NCBI RefSeq assembly: GCF_009735625.1
Contig: NZ_CP046244.1
Span: 2,604,001-2,668,000, forward strand
Direction: 5' to 3'
Origin: Moorella glycerini
GTDB lineage: Bacteria > Bacillota > DSM-521 > Neomoorellales > Neomoorellaceae
DNA: 64,000 nucleotides
This document shows positions 7,386 to 15,944 of the stretch, in pieces; the stretch's first letter is position 1; the number at the start of each line of letters is the position of its first letter. The position numbers and the translations under genes were made by a program. Below the pieces are notes generated by a model. That model saw only the letters and a program-made list of their open reading frames with translations. It was not told where the DNA came from and did not search any database.

Positions 7386-7813
7386 CTAAGGCAAGGTGGT
7401 GACGACAGCCTCGTTTGAATATGCTGATGTTCCTGCTAGATTGAAGGCCAGTACCCGGTAGGTGTAGGTGGTGTTGGCCTCGACGTGGGTATCGGTATAG
7501 GCCGTTGCTCCCACCATCAGGGTGGTGACCCGCAAAAACGGCCCGCCTCCCGCCCGGCGCTCCAAAACGACCCCCTCTTTATCCGCAGCGTTGTTTATCC
7601 AGGTAAGTTCAACCTGCCCCGGCAAAGCCGCCGTGGCCGTCAAATTTGACGGGGGCTGCGGAGGAGCCCCCCATGGGGGCTGGCGCCCCCTCCACGACAC
7701 ATGAAATAGGTGATAGTATAAGTTAAAACACTGCCATGAAAAGGATCGATTTCGCTCTGGTGCCGGACAAGGAGCCCGAGGAGGAGTCTGATCCAGACAC
7801 CTTTAGGAACCAC
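7386..7813 (-). pseudogene. Fibronectin type III domain protein, 5'-truncated and frameshifted
   Basis: The last 90 or so residues form one FN3 domain (PPSNLTATAALPGQVELTW, TYTYRVLAFNLAGTSAYSNE, ending VVTTLP). Upstream on the same strand but in another frame is VVPKGVWIRLLLGLLVRH followed by FHGSVLTYTITYF, beta-rich and plausibly part of the same surface protein. The frame changes inside a run of C and G near 7680, typical of a slippage frameshift. The 5' side runs into the IS110 element. It is a broken secreted or coat protein gene. Confidence 0.5.
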
Positions 7814-7822
7814 GAACTGTAA

Positions 7823-9352
7823 AGCAGGCCTCAACAAGGTAAAGTACCCGCCTTGGAAGGCTGAGCACGTGGAGGAGATTCTTAGACCATGGAGGTGTCT
7901 CTTGGCAGTAGTTAAATAAAAAATAAAAAAGAAAGAGGGGAAAGCAAGAAACCACGAAATGGAAGTAGTGTATGAACGCTGCTGTGGGCTAGATGTCCAC
8001 AAGAAAAAGGTAGTGGCGTGTCTGATCACGCCAGGAGAAAAACAACTAAAACAAGAAATAAGAACCTTTGGCACCATGACCGAAGACTTAGAAGGGTTAC
8101 GGGGATGGCTTTTAGAAAACGGAGTTACTGCCGTAGCCATGGAAAGCACCGGAGTATATTGGAAACCGATATACAACATTTTAGAAGGCCAAATACCAGA
8201 ATTAATATTGATCAACCCCGAACACTTTAAAGCCTTAAAGGGGAAGAAAACCGACTGCAAAGACGCGGTGTGGCTAGCCGAACTTTTAAGGCATGGCCTG
8301 CTAGCAGGAAGCTTTATCCCGCCGAAAGAAATAAGGGAATTAAGGGAGTTAACCAGGTATAGGGCGGCTTTGGTAGCAGAACACAGCCGCGAGGTGCAAA
8401 GGGTCCAAAAGCAGCTAGAAAACAGCAATATCAAATTAAGTTCAGTAGCCACAGATATCATGGGCGTATCAGGGCGAGAGATACTAAAAGCGATGCTTAA
8501 CGGGAACGAAGATCCAAAAGAACTAGCGCAAATGGCCAGGGGGAAATTACGCAAGAAGATACCAGAACTAGAAAAAGCCCTGGAGGGGAAAATAGAAGAA
8601 CATACCCGGCTATTGTTGAAACAACAACTAGAGCACCTGGAGTTTTTAGAGCAACAAATCGAAGAACTAAATGCCGAAATCGAAAAAAGGATGGAGCCTT
8701 TTTTCGAAGAAGCGGGGAGACTAGCTGAAGTAAACGGCATAAAAAAAGAAGCAGCCCAGGATATAATTGCCGAAATAGGCGTCGACATGACCCCCTTTCC
8801 TGATGCTGACCATTTAGCCTCATGGGCAGGGGTCTGTCCCGGTAACAACGAAAGTGCCGGTAAACGAAAGAGTGGGAAAACCCGTAAAGGAAATCAACAC
8901 TTAAGAGCAATATTAGTCCAATGTTCCTGGGCCGCAATACGAACAAAAGACAGCTATCTCTCCGCGAAATATCGTCGATTAGCGCCACGACTAGGCAAGA
9001 AAAAAGCCCTGCTAGCCATCGCCCATAGTCTGATAAAAATTATCTACCATCTCCTAAAAGATAAAGCCCATTACCAGGATCCAGGACCAAACTACTATAC
9101 CAAAGAAGAACGAGAACGCCGAATAAGGCGGTTAGTAAAGCAAATAGAAGCCCAAGGTTACACAGTAACTCTAGAAGAAAAGCCTTCTGTTGCCTAGTTT
9201 TAAAAAAAGCCAAAGGAAAGATAAATGCTAGGTGCAAGCATGCAATGGTAAAAAGACACATTTTAGTATAGCTATACCGCCAGAGTAAAGTTTATACAGC
9301 AATAACGCACACTAATTATTTCCACTAAAGTGAAATATGGGCTGAACTGTAA
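7823..9352 (+). mobile_element. IS110-family insertion sequence (limits approximate)
   Basis: An element built around the transposase at 7959-9197. IS110 elements lack long inverted repeats, so the borders are inferred from a 9-bp direct repeat GAACTGTAA at 7814-7822 and 9344-9352. The resulting length of about 1.5 kb is normal for the family. The 136 bases before the transposase contain nested pairings (CTCA/TGAG, CAAGG/CCTTG, GGTA/TACC), the kind of structured leader from which IS110 bridge RNAs are made. The element interrupts a minus-strand gene group. Confidence 0.55.
7959..9197 (+). CDS. IS110-family transposase (DEDD)
   Basis: A 412-residue protein. The N-terminal RuvC-like DEDD domain has GLDVHKKKVVAC (D11), AMESTGVYWKP and DCKDAVWLAELLRHGLL. 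A long coiled-coil (residues about 190-250, EQQIEELNAEIEKR) follows, and then the C-terminal Tnp domain with ASWAGVCPGNNESAGKRKSG and KGNQHLRAILVQ, which carries the family's catalytic serine region. It is full length for the family. In this family recombination is guided by a bridge RNA encoded in the element's non-coding end. No frameshift is seen, so it may be active. Confidence 0.92.
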   Translation: MEVVYERCCGLDVHKKKVVACLITPGEKQLKQEIRTFGTMTEDLEGLRGWLLENGVTAVAMESTGVYWKPIYNILEGQIPELILINPEHFKALKGKKTDCKDAVWLAELLRHGLLAGSFIPPKEIRELRELTRYRAALVAEHSREVQRVQKQLENSNIKLSSVATDIMGVSGREILKAMLNGNEDPKELAQMARGKLRKKIPELEKALEGKIEEHTRLLLKQQLEHLEFLEQQIEELNAEIEKRMEPFFEEAGRLAEVNGIKKEAAQDIIAEIGVDMTPFPDADHLASWAGVCPGNNESAGKRKSGKTRKGNQHLRAILVQCSWAAIRTKDSYLSAKYRRLAPRLGKKKALLAIAHSLIKIIYHLLKDKAHYQDPGPNYYTKEERERRIRRLVKQIEAQGYTVTLEEKPSVA

Positions 9353-10331
9353 GCCTTAGTGATTTCGGAGGAGTTACAGGAAAGGCCGGGCGAACATCAA
9401 CAAGGGCCATCATCCCGCCGGGGTAATCGTCGTTATTGACCAGGTGCAAAAGATCCCGGTCGTATAGATAATGCTCCCCTTCCGGGGGCGTGAAGACCAG
9501 GTCGGCGCTCTGCCCGGCGCCTAAGGTTATGGCGTTCTTATCGTAAGTAGCGTCAAGCAAGGGACTGCGGCGGGGCCGGCCGTCCTCGGCCACAACGCGC
9601 GCCGGCCCTTCCTGGAAGGCCAGGGTGTGGGCAAGGAAGCCGGCATTAATTAAGCGGAGCAGTACCCGCTGGCCGGCAAGGACGGGGACGCGGGAGGTGA
9701 GGGGTTGCGTGGATGTATCGGGTGGGGCCACACAGTCCGGGAAGGAGCGCCCGTTTACCAGCCAATACTGCGGGGCGTAGTTCAACGGGTTGTATACGGC
9801 GCCGGTGGCGATAACTTCGTGCGCCGCGCGGTCGAATTCGCTGAGCAGAATAACAGCCTCAACGTCGTAACCGCTGCCGGTATCTGCCCCGTAGGCGGTA
9901 TAATAGTTGGGGCTGGCAGGGTCGTCCCAGCAGGCCGGCCTTACGATGAGCGCGCCGTACAGGCCCATCTGGACCTGACGCTCGGGACTGGTGCCGCTTT
10001 CATAGCGAAAGGTACCCGGGCGGTAGGCGGGAAAACTATAGACCACACTCCTTCCTGGCGCGGCGAAGCGAGTGAGCGAAACCAGCCGGCCGCCGGCGTC
10101 GAGGACCGGTTCCGGGGCAATCTCCTGCCCCGGAAAAGTAAGAGAGACAGGTTCATTTAGCATATTATGAAGCGTTATTTCTACCATATCGCCGACCGTG
10201 GCTTCAAGCACAGGTCCCGGCACTTGAGGCGCGGCGGTCGGACTGGCAGCCAGGCCCCAGATAACGGCGGGGAAACCACCGGGTAGCGAAACGATGCCCG
10301 GACGTGCCCAGAGTTCTATGCTTACCAGCAT
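9312..10331 (-). CDS. Multicopper-oxidase-like cupredoxin protein lacking copper ligands
   Basis: A 339-residue protein of two cupredoxin domains with multicopper oxidase architecture (GPVLEATVGDMVEITLHNML, QVQMGLYGALIVRP, GGMMALVDV). The His-X-His ligand motifs are replaced: HWHG becomes LTFPG, HSH becomes YESG, and the final HCHxxxH becomes DRDLLHLVNN. Oxidase activity is therefore doubtful. No signal peptide is seen. The start at 10331 follows AAAGGAG; an earlier start is possible. The last residues (after LRLTV) may come from the neighbouring IS110 element; without it the gene would end LTVRGS. A structural or spore-coat role, as CotA-like proteins have, is an inference. Confidence 0.7.
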   Translation of the reverse strand: MLVSIELWARPGIVSLPGGFPAVIWGLAASPTAAPQVPGPVLEATVGDMVEITLHNMLNEPVSLTFPGQEIAPEPVLDAGGRLVSLTRFAAPGRSVVYSFPAYRPGTFRYESGTSPERQVQMGLYGALIVRPACWDDPASPNYYTAYGADTGSGYDVEAVILLSEFDRAAHEVIATGAVYNPLNYAPQYWLVNGRSFPDCVAPPDTSTQPLTSRVPVLAGQRVLLRLINAGFLAHTLAFQEGPARVVAEDGRPRRSPLLDATYDKNAITLGAGQSADLVFTPPEGEHYLYDRDLLHLVNNDDYPGGMMALVDVRPAFPVTPPKSLRLTVQPIFHFSGNN

Positions 10332-10433
10332 ACCTTTATCTCCTTTCGCGAGTACTATTTGCACGGCTGTTTCTTTGCAGCCTGCCGACCTCCGGCCCGA
10401 GAGTACCGGCTGGAAAGATGCCGATCATGGTCA

Positions 10434-12170
10434 TCATCTCCCCGGGGAATTCGTGGTGCTGCCGTCGTCATTGAGCCGGTAGAGGTTGACGGTTACGTTG
10501 GGGATGCCCGGTTCGTAGTCCTCGGCCACCGCGTAGCGGGGGTTGAGTTCGTTGCACATCGTCGCGTAATAAACGATTCCCGAGATGCCCCCCTGGAGTT
10601 CGTCGTCGGGTGTTCCCCCAAGTCCGTCCGGTCCCGGTAGCGGGTATTCCCGCATCCCCCAATCGATGCGGTTCGTTTTCGCCGCCCACGTCAGGACCGC
10701 CAGGGTAAGGGCGCGGGGATGGGTCGTAGTGGGCCGCGGCGGGGTGATCCCGTAATCGGGAGTAGCGGTCGCAGCGGTGCGCCCGAACCGGTCGAAGCCC
10801 AGTTCCGCCACAGCGAACCGCTCGAGTTCGAAAACTTCGTTGAAAGAGTAGCGACCGTCGAGTTCGGTTACGGTGGCATACTGCCCACTGCCGTCTTTGA
10901 AGCGCGTGCCCACGGGGACATTGGGGATACCTTCCTCGATATAGTTCCCGACGGCATCCGTATCGCGTACGCCGTTGCCGTTCTCGTCCCGGAAGACCAT
11001 GCCGCTGATCCAGCCGAACCAGCGCGGGATCCCGATATCGCCCATATCAATCGTTTCACCATCGGCAATCTGTACAGTACGGAAGGAGATGATGTGGTCG
11101 AGGGGTTCATCCCAGATGGCCATTTGATAGAGGCCCGCAGGAACGTTGGTGATGGTAAAGGTTCCGTCAGGGTTGCCCCGGCCGGTATAGACCTGCTCGT
11201 CGGTGCGGCCGATATCGGTAAGAGCGATCCAGGGCCGGTCGACGGGTCCGCCGAGGGTCAGGGGCCTGACTGGCGGTGTGAACTCGATGATCGTACGGAC
11301 GCGGCCGGTGATCGTGCCCGTTCCCGCTCCGGGGGCGAACTCCTTCGGCCTGACAAAACCGAACCAGACGAGGGGTGCCTTGAAACCCTCGCGCGGGCTA
11401 TACCCGTCGTTGCCTTCTTCAATCCAGGCGTCAATGACGTGGGTACCCTCGATGGTTGTGGTCTGGATCCAGTCGCTGCCGTCGGGCGGGATCGCCTGCA
11501 CCCCGTACTTGCCCGGCGGCAGGTTTTCAATGACGGCGTCGCCGTTTTCATCCGTCCGGATTATGCCGCCGGTGTTCGGCACCGGGATCGGTTTCCCGTC
11601 CGGACCGATAATCAGGTTGCCGCCGGCGTCCCGCTTGTAAACCGTTCCGAGGGGGTTGCCGAAATAGTCGACCGTAACCTCGCCGGTGGCATCTGCAAGC
11701 ACGATGCGGAACCCCGGCAGGCCGTGTTCGAGGGGGAAGTCATCCTCGCCGTTGACCGGGTGGATATCTTCGAAAACGTGGACGCGGATTTTGGCAAGCG
11801 GCAGAGGGTGGGGCTGCAACTCAACGGTCAGCGTGCTGTCACGCTTCAGGTTGATCCAGTTACCCCCGAGCTTGTAGCCGGGAGCCAGGACGGAGACAAG
11901 GTATTTGCCGGCCGGCAGGAAGACGGTGGGGTGCCTGGAGTCCCCTGTGGCCACGACCGCACTGTGGCTGGCGCCGGGCTTCAACGAAGGCCAGTTGGCC
12001 GGAACGGGGTCGAAAGGATCCCCCACGTTGTCCTGGTTGACGATAAATTTGAAATTCGTTATGCGTATACCTGTACCTACTTGCGAGACAGTTACTGTGA
12101 GTTGAAAAATGCCTATTTGCTTAGTGGGACTTCTACTGGATATTACTGGCTGCTTTGAAATAATATCCAT
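10434..12170 (-). CDS. Multi-domain SdrD_B/Cna-B-like protein
   Basis: A 578-residue protein made of repeated beta-sandwich domains of the carboxypeptidase-regulatory / SdrD_B / Cna-B type. Recurrent motifs are GITGRV-like starts, DENGDAVIENLPPGKYGV, DGTFTITNVPAGLYQM and SGMVFRDENGNGVRD. There is no signal peptide or sortase/SLH anchor, unusual for such domains but consistent with a spore-coat or internal role. It stops abruptly within a domain (YRLNDDGSTTNSPGR) and another frame continues plausibly (EFPGEMMTMIG), so the C-terminus may be truncated by frameshift. It lies 100 bases upstream of the multicopper-oxidase-like gene, presumably in one operon. GGAGG precedes the ATG. Confidence 0.65.
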   Translation of the reverse strand: MDIISKQPVISSRSPTKQIGIFQLTVTVSQVGTGIRITNFKFIVNQDNVGDPFDPVPANWPSLKPGASHSAVVATGDSRHPTVFLPAGKYLVSVLAPGYKLGGNWINLKRDSTLTVELQPHPLPLAKIRVHVFEDIHPVNGEDDFPLEHGLPGFRIVLADATGEVTVDYFGNPLGTVYKRDAGGNLIIGPDGKPIPVPNTGGIIRTDENGDAVIENLPPGKYGVQAIPPDGSDWIQTTTIEGTHVIDAWIEEGNDGYSPREGFKAPLVWFGFVRPKEFAPGAGTGTITGRVRTIIEFTPPVRPLTLGGPVDRPWIALTDIGRTDEQVYTGRGNPDGTFTITNVPAGLYQMAIWDEPLDHIISFRTVQIADGETIDMGDIGIPRWFGWISGMVFRDENGNGVRDTDAVGNYIEEGIPNVPVGTRFKDGSGQYATVTELDGRYSFNEVFELERFAVAELGFDRFGRTAATATPDYGITPPRPTTTHPRALTLAVLTWAAKTNRIDWGMREYPLPGPDGLGGTPDDELQGGISGIVYYATMCNELNPRYAVAEDYEPGIPNVTVNLYRLNDDGSTTNSPGR

Positions 12171-12438
12171 ATTGTCCCAACCTCCGGTTAAAACTCTGGA
12201 TTATCTTATTCTTATTCTTATTGTTATAAATAGGTTACTGAGGTTCGAAACCAATGCGCTAATCACCTGTATCTGTGGGGAAGTTTGTTCCCGTCTGGCG
12301 GAGGAGTGGGTACGGGCCGCCTTTCCTCAACCTACCCATAACTTCGACCCCCAACGCCTGGTGGCCTGGTGGGGTGCTCTACTGGGAAGTCGAGTATTAG
12401 AAGAACATTTGACTGAGCACAAACTTGAGGTGGCGTAA
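12109..12438 (+). CDS. Unrecognised ORF, probably a gene fragment
   Basis: Up to 109 codons. Only the second half (about 12225 on) looks like protein: ETNALITCICGEVCSRLAEE, QRLVAWWGALLGSRVLEEHL. The first part overlaps the start of the convergent minus-strand gene and is AT-rich. There is no clear ribosome-binding site. It is probably the tail of a decayed gene; no family is recognised. The rest up to 12685 holds only a hairpin at 12609. Confidence 0.25.
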   Translation: MPICLVGLLLDITGCFEIISILSQPPVKTLDYLILILIVINRLLRFETNALITCICGEVCSRLAEEWVRAAFPQPTHNFDPQRLVAWWGALLGSRVLEEHLTEHKLEVA

Positions 12439-12608
12439 GATGATAAAGGTAAGCCATTAATATTGGCGAAGTCTTTTATTGTCTTGTCAAGAACGATCAA
12501 AGTAAACTGCTGCATCCTTTTTGTCAGACATTAAAAGGAGAGTATTTCCGGCTGGTGCAAGAGTCCGGTGGCGGATGGCGGACAGGCAGTCCTATAGATA
12601 TAAAATAG

Positions 12609-12637
12609 AACAGGGAGGCGATGCCGCTTCCCTGTTT
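12609..12637. terminator. Hairpin, likely terminator for the Mn-catalase gene
   Basis: AACAGGGA and TCCCTGTT, with an inner GCG/CGC pair, form a strong stem just downstream of the minus-strand catalase stop. Weak T-runs on either side make direction uncertain. Confidence 0.5.
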
Positions 12638-12685
12638 ACGATCTTGCCTTATAGTACTTTTTGGCAAAAGCCGCCCCCAACTATT

Positions 12686-13372
12686 TTACTGGGGCGGGAT
12701 TTGCGGCTCGGAAAAGGACGGTGGTTGCGGGTTGTGTAGGGAGGACCCCACATAGCTGCCGGGTGTGGACAGGTTGAAAAAGAGCCGGGCGTCCTTGTCC
12801 ACACCCCAGTCCTGGGTGGAGCCGGTACCCTGGACCTTCTGGAAGCATTCCCGGAACATGGTGTTGTGCGCCTCTTCCCTGTTCAACAGGAAATCGATCA
12901 TCTGCCGCACATACCGATCCGCGATTTGCCGGTGCAGATATTCATAAACAACCTTGGCACGTTGTTCGGCGGCGATGTTGGAAAGCAGGTCTGCGGGCAG
13001 GTCACCGGTGGCTTCAATGTAAGACGCGGTCCACACCTGGCCGGAGGCGTTGCTGTAAAAGGGATTGAGTCCGGTCGTTACATGCGCCTGAACATTGCCG
13101 ATGGTGGCGTTCATGGCCTGAGGTTCATGGCCGTTCAAGAGGTTGACTGCTGTACATACCATTTCCAGGTGACTGAGTTCCTCTGCGGCGATGTCAAGGA
13201 AAATATCCTTGATGGCCGGGTCTTGAATGCGAAAACTTTGGGCCAGGTATTGTAACCCGGCTTTCAACTCACCGTGGGGACCCCCGATTTGCTCCTGCAA
13301 AAGCGCCGCGTAGTTTGGGTTCGGCCGTTCCACACGCACCATTTCTAGCAGCTTCTTATCGTGCTTGAACAT
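12686..13372 (-). CDS. Manganese catalase / CotJC-like protein
   Basis: A 228-residue ferritin-fold protein of the manganese catalase family. The dimanganese ligand helices are visible: QEQIGGPHGELKAGLQYL (Glu and His), DIAAEELSHLEMV, AAEQRAKVVYEYLH and NREEAHNTMF. It would convert hydrogen peroxide to water and oxygen. The spore-coat protein CotJC belongs to the same family, and with leaderless cupredoxin-like and SdrD_B-like neighbours a coat function is plausible. The C-terminal tail is Pro/Ser-rich (PQPPSFSEPQIPPQ). A GGGGG site precedes the ATG. Confidence 0.88.
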   Translation of the reverse strand: MFKHDKKLLEMVRVERPNPNYAALLQEQIGGPHGELKAGLQYLAQSFRIQDPAIKDIFLDIAAEELSHLEMVCTAVNLLNGHEPQAMNATIGNVQAHVTTGLNPFYSNASGQVWTASYIEATGDLPADLLSNIAAEQRAKVVYEYLHRQIADRYVRQMIDFLLNREEAHNTMFRECFQKVQGTGSTQDWGVDKDARLFFNLSTPGSYVGSSLHNPQPPSFSEPQIPPQ

Positions 13373-13731
13373 GTTATTCCCCCTTTCTTTCTTAGTCTAT
13401 TATCCCTTGCTGGGCTTCATGATATGTACTCTGGTGAAGCATGTTTAATTTAATGAAGATTAAATCAGGAACTGTGTACATCCCCGGAAATTCTCTGGCC
13501 GCATGTATCTCCTGGCCGTTACTCCGGCGGCGCCCGGTGGAGGAGCCTGGTCCGGCAGCTATCGGGATGCCTGGGGTTGCCGTTATGATAGATAACTGGG
13601 GGAACCTAAGGGTGCCCCTGGTATAGGCTATCTCGGGCATCGGGGCTGCTACAAATTATAACCGCCCGTGACCGGGAACCTTTTAGCATATAAAAGCGTC
13701 ATATTTAATAAAGACCTCTAAAACCAATTAG
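13373..13731. other. Gene-free stretch
   Basis: Several short overlapping frames on both strands but none recognised. One plus-strand frame reads MYLLAVTPAAPGGGAW and could be debris. No terminator is evident. Confidence 0.3.
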
Positions 13732-13980
13732 ACCGCATTATTAACCGCCGTTCACCTGGAAAAGATCTGGTACAATAGCATTACCAATGAAAGAGGTGAA
13801 GTTGGAACTATAGGCGGGGGTAGCACAGGACAAGGTAACCGCGAAGGTGTCACTATTAATCCTGCCTTTATTGAACAGTCGCAACGTCTGAAGGTAAAAA
13901 TAGCTAAATTGCCCTATGCCTTAAACGGCTCATGGTTGCTTGAAATAGAGCTTAATAATTCGGGAGGGAAACAACGGTAA
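13732..13980 (+). pseudogene. C-terminal remnant of a secreted-type protein
   Basis: An 82-codon open frame without a start codon, preceded by an in-frame TAG. It reads LLTAVHLEKIWYNSITNERG, then IEQSQRLKVKIAKLPYALNG and SWLLEIEL before the stop. The ending resembles C-terminal beta domains of DUF4179-like membrane-anchored proteins, but the family is uncertain. The N-terminal part is missing. Confidence 0.45.
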
Positions 13981-14019
13981 CCTACGTACATTTTTAGAAG
14001 CAGGAAAGGTGGGTCGGCT

Positions 14020-14940
14020 TTGAAAATATTAATCACCGGCGGTACAGGCCTTTTAGGACGTTCCCTTTGTACAAAACTCCTACAGGCAGGTCATGATCTA
14101 ATAGTTCTTTCACGTAACGCAGCGGCAGCGAGGGGCAGGCTAACCCCCGGGGTTCAGCTTATCCGGTGGCAGCCGGGCGTGGAAAGGGTACCACTGGAGG
14201 CCCTGGAAGGTGTAGAAGCGGTTATCAACCTGGCCGGGGAAAATATCGGCGCCGGGCGCTGGACTGCTTCGCGAAAACAGCTTATTATGCAAAGCCGTTT
14301 GGGTGTCACCAGGGCATTGACAGAGTCCTTTCAAAAGTTAAACCAGCATCCCAGGGTATTCATTAGCGGGTCGGCAGTCGGCTATTATGGCCCCCATGGT
14401 GACGAAGAACTAACCGAGGCATCGCCGCCGGGGCATGACTTCCTGGCTGAAGTCTGCCGGGCCTGGGAGCAAGAAGCCAACCGGGCCAGGGAATTGGGAG
14501 TGAGGGTAGTAACCATACGTACCGGCATCGTCCTGGCCAGGGAAGGAGGAACCCTGCCGCGTATGGTTACCCCTTTTCGTTTGTTTCTTGGCGGGCCGTT
14601 AGGTAGCGGCCGGCAGTGGGTTTCCTGGATTCACATTGCTGATGCTGTAGGTATCATCCAGCTGGCCCTTGAACATACAACCGTGGCTGGACCGGTAAAT
14701 CTCACCGCACCCCAGCCGGTACGGATGGAGGAATTTGCCTCGGTCCTGGGAAGAGTGCTGAAGCGGCCTTCCAGTTTGCGAGTACCGGCATGGATGCTGA
14801 AAATGGCCTTAGGGGAAATGGCCAATCTTCTCCTTACCGGCCAGCGGGTGCTACCTGCCCGGGCTTTGCAGGAGGGTTACCAGTTTCGCTATCCCGAGTT
14901 AGCAGGGGCCCTGGAAGATTTGCTTATCTTATCTGGATAG
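14020..14940 (+). CDS. TIGR01777-family NAD(P)-dependent epimerase-like protein
   Basis: A 306-residue short-chain dehydrogenase of the YfcH/SDR39U1 (TIGR01777) group. The N-terminal Rossmann motif is MKILITGGTGLLGRSL, with family motifs VINLAGENIGAGRW, ISGSAVGYYGPHGDEELTE, HDFLAEVCRAWEQEA, VVTIRTGIVLAREGGTLPRM and WVSWIHIADAV. The C-terminal DUF1731 part is RVPAWMLKMALGEMANLLLTGQRV. The substrate is unknown for the family. It starts with TTG after AGGAAAGG. It stands alone, between remnants. Confidence 0.9.
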   Translation: MKILITGGTGLLGRSLCTKLLQAGHDLIVLSRNAAAARGRLTPGVQLIRWQPGVERVPLEALEGVEAVINLAGENIGAGRWTASRKQLIMQSRLGVTRALTESFQKLNQHPRVFISGSAVGYYGPHGDEELTEASPPGHDFLAEVCRAWEQEANRARELGVRVVTIRTGIVLAREGGTLPRMVTPFRLFLGGPLGSGRQWVSWIHIADAVGIIQLALEHTTVAGPVNLTAPQPVRMEEFASVLGRVLKRPSSLRVPAWMLKMALGEMANLLLTGQRVLPARALQEGYQFRYPELAGALEDLLILSG

Positions 14941-15069
14941 ATTCTAGACCGACAGGTTGCGCTAAACCCCACGGGCTCCCAGGTGGAACATTACCTGCGT
15001 GACCGGCGTGGCTACCTGCAGCAGCTGGCCGGAAGGGCGGGAAGGCTTGCCAGGGAGTTTGGCAGGTGA
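14941..15069 (+). pseudogene. In-frame remnant after the epimerase stop codon
   Basis: Directly after the TAG at 14938-14940 the same frame stays open for 42 codons (DRQVALNPTGSQVEHYLRD, RRGYLQQLAGRAGRL, AREFGR). The composition is protein-like, but there is no start codon and no known family. Confidence 0.3.
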
Positions 15070-15085
15070 ATAAAGCCGGGGTCAG

Positions 15086-15880
15086 TTATTGTCCCGGGCC
15101 AGGTCCACCAGCCAGAATGACGGGGGCAGGTCGCGCCGGAACTGGTGGCCATCGCCCTGCCTGTAAGAACTGATACTCCATATTCCTGCCGGCAACACAA
15201 TAAGCGTCGCTGGGAAAATAAAAGAGCCTGTCCGGAAGGCTGCCGGATGAGGGCCCGGGTGCCAGCCGATCGAAGTATTTAACGGCTTCTTCGTTTTCAT
15301 TTCTCAACCTGCAGGCCACGCCGGTATAAAATAAGACCCTTTCGTTGGCGGCGTCATATTGCAGGGCGGCTTGCAGCAAGGGCAGGTAATCCTTGAGGTC
15401 ATAAAAGTTTTTCCCCGCGTTCTTTTTATTTACCTGGTCCATGATGATCCCGGCTATTCTCCGGCCCGTGCTTTTATCCCCGGAGGCTTCCGAGGCATTC
15501 TTAAAAAGCTCCAGGCTTTGTTGATAATCTTGATCAAATAGTTTTATTCCTAGCTGTATGTAGATATCGGCAAGCATGTCCCCACCTTTGCCGGCGTAAG
15601 CAGGAGCGAGTTCGGTGGCTTTTTTGAGGTTGTCGATGGCCTGTTGCCACTCCTTCTGGTGGTAATAGTAGACGCCCTGGAAGTAATAGCCTTCCGGTCG
15701 TTCAGGGTGTTCCTGCACCATTTTTTTGCTTAAACCGGAAACAGTATCCCAGTCCTGGCTGGCAACAGCTTTTTCGAGGACTTTTACATCACTTGCTAAC
15801 CCGCCCCCACACCCACTAAGGGCAATGAGCAGGAGCATCACCATGGGCGCCAGGATACGCTTCAGGCGAGCAGGAAGCAT
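15086..15880 (-). CDS. TPR-repeat lipoprotein (C-terminus probably frameshifted)
   Basis: A lipoprotein with signal peptide and lipobox LIALSGC near residue 23. At least three tetratricopeptide-type helical repeats follow (RPEGYYFQGVYYYHQKEWQQ, AIDNLKKATELAPAYAG, QSLELFKNASEA). The last 25 residues as read (LQAGRWPPVPARPAPVILAG) are low-complexity. Deleting one G in GGG near 15155 gives GDGHQFRRDLPPSFWLVDLA to a TGA at 15082, a more natural ending. It is likely a scaffold on the outer face of the membrane. AAAGGGGG precedes the ATG. Confidence 0.7.
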   Translation of the reverse strand: MLPARLKRILAPMVMLLLIALSGCGGGLASDVKVLEKAVASQDWDTVSGLSKKMVQEHPERPEGYYFQGVYYYHQKEWQQAIDNLKKATELAPAYAGKGGDMLADIYIQLGIKLFDQDYQQSLELFKNASEASGDKSTGRRIAGIIMDQVNKKNAGKNFYDLKDYLPLLQAALQYDAANERVLFYTGVACRLRNENEEAVKYFDRLAPGPSSGSLPDRLFYFPSDAYCVAGRNMEYQFLQAGRWPPVPARPAPVILAGGPGPGQ

Positions 15881-15944
15881 CTTGTTTCCCCCTTTAAAAC
15901 CAAGCGGGCTTAACTATAGCTCACTTTGTCCCTGAAGGCCAGGA

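Noticed and set aside
7640-8848. 402-codon open frame on the minus strand opposite the IS110 transposase
   Set aside because: The transposase on the plus strand has full family motifs. The antisense frame is Ser/Phe-rich without any domain and has no ribosome-binding site. Only its last part (after 7813) overlaps a genuine remnant.
10719-12158. 479-codon plus-strand frame opposite the SdrD_B-like gene
   Set aside because: It is an antisense shadow of a GC-rich gene, with no motif. The minus-strand frame shows repeated beta-sandwich domain motifs.
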